A stretch of DNA of 10,867 nucleotides from JAUVKT01 sp036350795 (GTDB taxonomy: Bacteria > Bacteroidota > Bacteroidia > Bacteroidales > VadinHA17). Positions 6,324 to 10,867 of the stretch are shown one piece after another; the first letter of the stretch is position 1; every line of letters starts with the position of its first letter. The position numbers and the translations under genes were made by a program. Under the pieces are notes generated by a model. The model was not told the DNA's origin and did no database searches. It saw only the letters and a program-made list of their open reading frames with translations. The stretch is from positions 1 through 10,867 of the forward strand of contig JAZBNV010000156.1 of NCBI GenBank assembly GCA_036350795.1, given 5' to 3'.

Positions 6324-7391
6324 ATGAAATTCTCAAGACTATTAACAATCGGTGTTTTGTTTTCACTTCTGCTTGCAGGATGTAAGCCGGGTGGCGAAAA
6401 TAATGCTTCAATAGATGGCGATAATCCTCAGGCAGCTACGGGGGGAAAAGAAACCCTGGTCCGTGTTATGAAACTCGAAAAATCCAGTATCTCACGAACC
6501 ATTGACTATAATTCAACGCTCCAGGCCTACGAAGAGGTGTATGTTGCACCTGCACAGCCAGGCAGAATAGAAGAAATTTATGTCGAACCCGGCGACAGGG
6601 TAAGTAAGGGCCAGAAATTGTTCCTTATGGACCAGACACAGCTATACCAGACCAGGATACAGCTCCAGAGCATGAAGGTCGATATGGAGAGGATGGAAAC
6701 CCTGCTTGAGACAGGAAGTATTACCCAACAGGCATATGACCAGTTGAAAACCCAGTATGACGTTACAAACTCATCACTTGAATTCCTCGAAAAAAATACA
6801 GTAATGTATGCTCCCTTCAGCGGCATAATTACAGCCAGGTATTATGAAAATGGCGAAATGTATTCAGGAGCTCCCAATACCCAGGCAGGGAAAGCTGCTG
6901 TGGTAACATTAATGCAGACAAACCCGCTGAAAGCAATCCTGAAGGTATCAGAGAATTATTACCCGCTTATCAAAAAAGGAATGGAAGCCAGCGTTATTGC
7001 CGATGTATATCCTGATAAGGAATACAGTGGTAAGGTAATACTTGTTTATCCTGTTATTGATCCTGTAAGCAGGTCGTTCCAGGTTGAGATAGAGGTGCCC
7101 AACAGCTCAGGAACTTTAAAACCTGGAATGTTTGGAAGGGTGTCTATGTTTGTAGGAGAGGAAGAGACCTTTGTGGTACCTGCAAATACAGTTCTTCAAC
7201 AGGAAGGAACAAATATCAGGTATATGTTTGTTGAGGAGAATGGTATGGCAAAACGTTATAATGTTCTCTTAGGCAAAAGGTTTGATGAAAAGGTTGAGAT
7301 TCTTTCTCAGGATGTGAAAGAAGGATCAAAAATTATCTTTGAGGGCCATACCAAACTGCTCGAAGGGGATAAGGTAAAAGTAGTTGATTAA
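6324..7391 (+). CDS. RND efflux periplasmic adaptor subunit (HlyD/MFP family), lipoprotein
   Basis: This 355-residue membrane-fusion protein links the RND permease to the TolC channel in the periplasm. The signal peptide ends in a lipobox, LLAGC, with Cys20 as the lipidation site. It lacks a clear acidic surface-export motif after the Cys, consistent with staying periplasmic. Domains in order are: first lipoyl half-motif (about 70-102, VAPAQPGRIEEIYVEPGDRV); a short alpha-helical hairpin (about 105-158, containing GSITQQAYDQLKTQYD); second lipoyl half (about 159-182, MYAPFSGIITARYYENGE); beta-barrel domain (about 198-278, with DPVSRSFQVEIEVPN and LKPGMFGRV); and membrane-proximal domain (about 280-355, ending LLEGDKVKVVD). 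The hairpin is short, as in many Bacteroidota adaptors. The ATG at 6324 follows an A-rich leader with no clear Shine-Dalgarno sequence. There is a 19-base gap to the permease gene. Confidence 0.95.
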   Translation: MKFSRLLTIGVLFSLLLAGCKPGGENNASIDGDNPQAATGGKETLVRVMKLEKSSISRTIDYNSTLQAYEEVYVAPAQPGRIEEIYVEPGDRVSKGQKLFLMDQTQLYQTRIQLQSMKVDMERMETLLETGSITQQAYDQLKTQYDVTNSSLEFLEKNTVMYAPFSGIITARYYENGEMYSGAPNTQAGKAAVVTLMQTNPLKAILKVSENYYPLIKKGMEASVIADVYPDKEYSGKVILVYPVIDPVSRSFQVEIEVPNSSGTLKPGMFGRVSMFVGEEETFVVPANTVLQQEGTNIRYMFVEENGMAKRYNVLLGKRFDEKVEILSQDVKEGSKIIFEGHTKLLEGDKVKVVD

Positions 7392-7410
7392 TAATATTGA
7401 ATATTAGAAA

Positions 7411-10400
7411 ATGAGCATATACAGTAATTCAGTTAAACGACCCATATCAACGATATTAATATTTATCGCATTAATTGTTATGGGTTTGTATTCTCTAATC
7501 AGGCTACCGGTTGATCTCTACCCCGATATGGAATTCCCATTCCTTACGGTGTTTACTTCATACCCGGGTGCTTCGGCTGCGGATATTGAAACAAATGTTA
7601 CCAAGCCCCTTGAAAGTACCCTGAGTACCATAAGTAACCTGAAAGAGATTACTTCCACCTCAAGCGATAATACCTCCATAATATTTCTTCAGTTTGAGTG
7701 GGGTACCGATACAGATGAGGCAGCTAACCAGATAAGAGATAATATAGACTTTATCAGCAGGTTCTTCCCTGAAGATGCGGAGGATCCTACTCTTCTGAAG
7801 TTTAATTCAAGCATGATGCCGATACTCTTTTATGCTGTTACAGCAAAAGAGAGCTTCAGGGGACTTGAAAAAATCCTGGATGAAAAGGTTGTTAACCCTC
7901 TCAACAGGATTGAAGGTGTTGGATCTGTTGGACTTGCAGGCGCCCCGGGAAGGGAGATATATATTGACGTAGATCCGGTAAAAATGGAGGCCTATAATCT
8001 TACGGTCGAGCAGATTGGCAATGTGCTGAGGATGGAAAACCTGAATACACCTGCAGGTTACCTGGAGATGGGCAATCTCGACTATCCCCTGAGGGTGCAG
8101 GGAGAATTTGCAGAAAGTGACCTGATCAAAGATATTGTTGTAGGCAGTTTCAACGGAAACAGTATACGCCTGGGCGATATAGCAGAAATAATCGACTCAA
8201 AGAAGGAGAGCAAGGCAGAAGAAAGGCTTAATGGCGAGCTGGGTGTCAGGATGTATATCCAGAAACAATCAGGAGGTAATACCGTACAGGTTGCAAGGGA
8301 AGCAAGGGAAATGCTCGAGAAATTAAAGAACGACCTGCCTCCGGATGTAAAGATTGAGACTATTTTCGACTCATCCGATTTTATTCGTGGATCCATAGGT
8401 AACCTTACCAGTACACTTATGTATGCAGGCATCTTTGTGATTCTCGTGGTACTGTTCTTCCTCGGGAGATGGAGAGCCACATTTATTGTAATTATTACAA
8501 TACCAATTTCATTGATTGTTGCATTTATTTACCTCTTTATTTCAGGAAACTCAATCAATATTATCTCATTATCTTCCCTTTCCATCGCAATCGGGATGGT
8601 GGTTGATGATGCTATTGTGGTACTTGAAAATATTACCAAACATATTGAAAAGGGCAGCCGGCCGAAGGAAGCTGCTATTTACGCAACCAATGAGGTTTGG
8701 CTTGCTGTAATAGTAACCACTCTTACAGTTGTTGCAGTATTCTTCCCTTTAACCTTTGTTGAGGGTCTTACAGGAATACTTTTCAGGCAACTCGGTATGA
8801 TTGTTACCCTTACTACAATAACATCAACTATTGCTGCTATAACTCTTACCCCGACCCTTAGTTCGCTAATGCTCAGAATGGAGTCAAAGAGTAAGAAGCC
8901 ACGCTTGCTGAGCTACGATAATACAATAAAAAGATTACTCGACCGCTTTGAAAGATTCTATGAAGGAACGCTTAGATGGGCTCTGCGTCATAAGACATTT
9001 ACGGTGATCGCTTCAATTCTTGTTTTCGCCGGATCAATGGCCCTTCTTTCAAAGGTTGGAATGGAGTTTATGCCAGAATCCGATCAGTCCTCAATGAATG
9101 CTACTGTGGAGTTACAGACCGGTACAAGGGTTAGCGAAACCAAAGCACTTGCAGCAAGGATTGATAAAATCCTTATGGAGAAGTTCCCCGAGATTAATCT
9201 TATTTCAACTTCTTCCGGCTCTGACGAAGAGGCAAACTTTGCTACAATGTTCAGTTCAACCGGGACACATACCATTCTCTACAGTATGTCTCTTACTGAT
9301 ATCTCTGAAAGGCAGAGATCGGTATGGGATATTGCAGAGGCATTCCGTGCAGAGCTTGAACAGTTCCCGGAGATTGTAGACTACCAGGTATCCACTTCCG
9401 ATAACGGAATGGGTGCTATGATGTCGAATAATATCGCTATGGAGATTTATGGCTATGATATTGCTGTTACCAACCAGGTTGCAAAGGAACTTGCCGGCCG
9501 GATTTCGGAGATTCCCGGTGCAACTGATATCCAGATAAGCCGTGATGATTCAAAACCTGAATTACAGATTGAACTGGACCAGGAAAAAATGATACAGCAT
9601 GGCCTTAATACAGCTACTGTTTCTGCAGCAATTAAAAATCGCGTTGATGGAATGATAGCTACCAGGCTCAGGGAATTTGGAGATGAGTATGATGTAATTG
9701 TACGCTATAAGGAAAATTTCAGAAATACAATCAGCGATATTGAGAATATTCCGATCCACAATATGCAGGGACAGATGGTTCGCCTGGGAGAGATAGCAGA
9801 TATTAAGGAGTACCTGTCGCCACCAAATATCGAGCATAAGAGAAAAGAAAGGGTTGTAACTGTTTCGGCCACCCCGCATAAGAGACCACTCGGGGCTATT
9901 GCAGCCGATATAGATAAGGAAATTGCCGAAATGGATATTCCGGCAGGTGTTTCTGTTGAATCGTCGGGAGCAATTGAGGATATGATGGAAGCAATGGGCG
10001 ACCTGGCCCTGCTTATGGTGCTCAGCCTTGTGCTTGTATACCTTGTTATGGCCTCCCAGTTTGAGTCGCTTAAGATGCCCTTTATTATAATGTTCTCTAT
10101 TCCCTTTGCGTTCTCGGGAGTTGCACTGGCAATGTTTATTACCAATACAACATTCAGCCTGATTGCCGGAATTGGAGCAATAATGCTTATCGGTATTGTG
10201 GTAAAAAATGCTATCGTGCTTGTCGACTTTATCAACCTTATGCGCGACAGGGGCCTCGAACTTTATGAAGCAGTAGCCGTTTCAGGCAGGTCAAGACTTC
10301 GTCCTGTACTGATGACTTCGCTTACAACAATACTGGCAATGCTACCCCTGGCCATGAGCAAGGGCGAAGGGGCTGAATTATGGAGTCCTATGGGTATAGC

Positions 10401-10548
10401 TGTAATTGGTGGCCTGGTTTTCTCTACCCTGGTAACACTTGTACTTGTGCCTGTTGTATATATAATCTTTGCCCGCAGGGGTGAAAGAAATAAAAAGCGC
10501 GGAAGTGACGACGATTACAATTTCCTGGAGGCTGAAGCAGTAAACTAA
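7411..10548 (+). CDS. RND-family efflux permease (AcrB/HAE1-like)
   Basis: The 1045-residue inner-membrane pump would use the proton gradient to move substrates from the periplasm or membrane into the TolC duct. It has the expected length and internal two-fold repeat: TM1 near 11-30, the first porter loop, TM2-6 at about 335-490, TM7 near 530-548, the second porter loop, and TM8-12 at about 862-1020. RLGDIAEI (253-260) and RLGEIADI (791-798) mark the duplicated docking segments. The proton-relay residues are intact: Asp399-Asp400 in GMVVDDAIVVLENI (AcrB D407/D408), Lys932 in GIVVKNAIVLVDF (K940), and Arg962 and Thr969 in RLRPVLMTS (R971/T978). Motif TM11-12 'GxGAELWSPMGIAVIGGL' is normal. The tail is short and charged. 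The lack of obvious metal-binding Met pairs favours organic substrates, but specificity cannot be read with confidence. The next gene starts 13 bases after the stop. Confidence 0.96.
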   Translation: MSIYSNSVKRPISTILIFIALIVMGLYSLIRLPVDLYPDMEFPFLTVFTSYPGASAADIETNVTKPLESTLSTISNLKEITSTSSDNTSIIFLQFEWGTDTDEAANQIRDNIDFISRFFPEDAEDPTLLKFNSSMMPILFYAVTAKESFRGLEKILDEKVVNPLNRIEGVGSVGLAGAPGREIYIDVDPVKMEAYNLTVEQIGNVLRMENLNTPAGYLEMGNLDYPLRVQGEFAESDLIKDIVVGSFNGNSIRLGDIAEIIDSKKESKAEERLNGELGVRMYIQKQSGGNTVQVAREAREMLEKLKNDLPPDVKIETIFDSSDFIRGSIGNLTSTLMYAGIFVILVVLFFLGRWRATFIVIITIPISLIVAFIYLFISGNSINIISLSSLSIAIGMVVDDAIVVLENITKHIEKGSRPKEAAIYATNEVWLAVIVTTLTVVAVFFPLTFVEGLTGILFRQLGMIVTLTTITSTIAAITLTPTLSSLMLRMESKSKKPRLLSYDNTIKRLLDRFERFYEGTLRWALRHKTFTVIASILVFAGSMALLSKVGMEFMPESDQSSMNATVELQTGTRVSETKALAARIDKILMEKFPEINLISTSSGSDEEANFATMFSSTGTHTILYSMSLTDISERQRSVWDIAEAFRAELEQFPEIVDYQVSTSDNGMGAMMSNNIAMEIYGYDIAVTNQVAKELAGRISEIPGATDIQISRDDSKPELQIELDQEKMIQHGLNTATVSAAIKNRVDGMIATRLREFGDEYDVIVRYKENFRNTISDIENIPIHNMQGQMVRLGEIADIKEYLSPPNIEHKRKERVVTVSATPHKRPLGAIAADIDKEIAEMDIPAGVSVESSGAIEDMMEAMGDLALLMVLSLVLVYLVMASQFESLKMPFIIMFSIPFAFSGVALAMFITNTTFSLIAGIGAIMLIGIVVKNAIVLVDFINLMRDRGLELYEAVAVSGRSRLRPVLMTSLTTILAMLPLAMSKGEGAELWSPMGIAVIGGLVFSTLVTLVLVPVVYIIFARRGERNKKRGSDDDYNFLEAEAVN

Positions 10549-10561
10549 TAACGGAAAAATT

Positions 10562-10855
10562 ATGAAGGCGATATTTATAGTATATAACCAGGCTCATACT
10601 GAAAAGGTGGAATATATCCTTAATAAGCTTGGAATCAGTGGCTACACCCAGTGGACAGATATGAAAGGACGGGGAGAAAGGGGAGGAGTCCCCCACCTTG
10701 GAACCCATACATGGCCCGAGATCAATTCAGCAACTTTAAGCGTTGTTGAAGACTCAAAAGTACAGGATGTGCTTGATGCAGTTAAGGTAATGGATGATAT
10801 AAATACCGATGTTGGTGCCAGGGCCTTTGTCTGGGATGTAAGTGCCTCGGTATAA
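10562..10855 (+). CDS. PII-like small protein at the end of the RND efflux operon
   Basis: This 97-residue cytosolic-type protein has no signal peptide or membrane helix. Its predicted order, strand MKAIFIVYN (1-9), helix 11-24, strand/loop GYTQWTDMKGRGERGG (27-42), loop HLGTHTWPE (45-53), strand SATLSVVED (56-64), helix KVQDVLDAVKVMDDI (66-80) and strand ARAFVWDV (86-93), fits the ferredoxin-like fold of PII proteins. The GRGERGG segment parallels the G-x-G-R-Q-K-G entry to the PII T-loop, and GARAFVWDV parallels the G-K-I-F-V-F-D-V ending. It is shorter than a classical PII (about 112), lacks the T-loop YRG uridylylation site and has a degenerate B-loop. The gene follows the permease by 13 bases, so it is surely co-transcribed. 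PII-like proteins are known beside RND and other transporter genes. A role in sensing or tuning the pump is inferred. The family call is by pattern, not by search. Confidence 0.75.
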   Translation: MKAIFIVYNQAHTEKVEYILNKLGISGYTQWTDMKGRGERGGVPHLGTHTWPEINSATLSVVEDSKVQDVLDAVKVMDDINTDVGARAFVWDVSASV

Positions 10856-10867
10856 AAGGTAACAAAG

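Larger units (their letters stand above)
4338..10855 (+). other. Five-gene tripartite efflux operon: tetR-tolC-adaptor-permease-PII-like
   Basis: All five genes run on the plus strand with an 11-base overlap (tetR/tolC) and gaps of 29, 19 and 13 bases, and no terminator-like hairpin lies between them. That arrangement supports one transcript starting upstream of tetR. The order regulator, outer-membrane channel, adaptor, inner-membrane permease matches tetR-led RND operons known in Bacteroidota. The window ends 12 bases after the last stop, so the operon terminator and any further gene cannot be seen. Confidence 0.85.

Noticed and set aside
8082..8480. Antisense 132-residue open frame inside the RND permease gene
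   Set aside because: Same reasoning: it covers the first porter loop of the permease on the opposite strand and shows no recognisable domain.
9705..10235. Antisense 176-residue open frame inside the RND permease gene
   Set aside because: It lies fully opposite a well-conserved permease region, has a low-complexity Ile/Ser-rich translation, and lacks a promoter or any family motif. It is a shadow of codon use on the other strand.
7411..10548. Heavy-metal (CusA/CzcA-type) rather than drug-type RND permease
   Set aside because: The residues around TM4 and TM10 fit the general proton relay, and I could not see a Met-based metal relay. HAE1-like is the better label, though substrate class remains uncertain.
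1..10867. Mobile element, defence island or CRISPR array
   Set aside because: No transposase, integrase, terminal inverted repeats, tRNA-linked attachment site or spaced palindromic repeat array is visible. Gene content is housekeeping plus efflux.

Overview
The window looks like chromosomal DNA of a Bacteroidota bacterium, probably of a Bacteroidales/Marinilabiliales-like lineage; genus cannot be given. The grounds are a predicted type IX secretion cargo protein with a gliding-motility-type C-terminal domain, start regions that are A/T-rich with no clear Shine-Dalgarno sequence, and two candidate promoters that fit the Bacteroidota TTTG / TAnnTTTG pattern. No rRNA, tRNA, CRISPR array, insertion sequence or phage gene was seen.

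Layout. Positions 1-222 hold the 3' end of a plus-strand gene for a polytopic membrane protein. A short convergent intergenic region follows, with a near-perfect bidirectional terminator hairpin. Positions 392-2698 (minus strand) encode a complete UvrD/PcrA-type DNA helicase. Its promoter faces away from that of the next gene, a GTG-started, 410-residue secreted protein (2853-4085) with a PKD domain and a gliding-motility-type C-terminal domain. About 250 bases of non-coding DNA follow. They carry a four-copy CATCTTCT tandem repeat, a degenerate CGAAGG/TTCACCGA repeat block, and an AT-rich inverted repeat that could be a repressor operator.

Positions 4338-10855 form a tight five-gene plus-strand operon: a TetR-type regulator, a TolC-type outer-membrane channel that overlaps it, a lipoprotein periplasmic adaptor, an RND inner-membrane permease with an intact proton-relay set, and a 97-residue protein with PII-like features. 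The middle three would assemble into a tripartite efflux pump across both membranes. The TetR protein is the probable local repressor, and the PII-like protein may sense a ligand or tune pump activity.

Most of the window is ordinary. The most distinctive element is the PII-like protein at the end of the efflux operon. Next come the regulatory architecture in front of tetR and the repeat-rich spacer. No wholly new system is evident.
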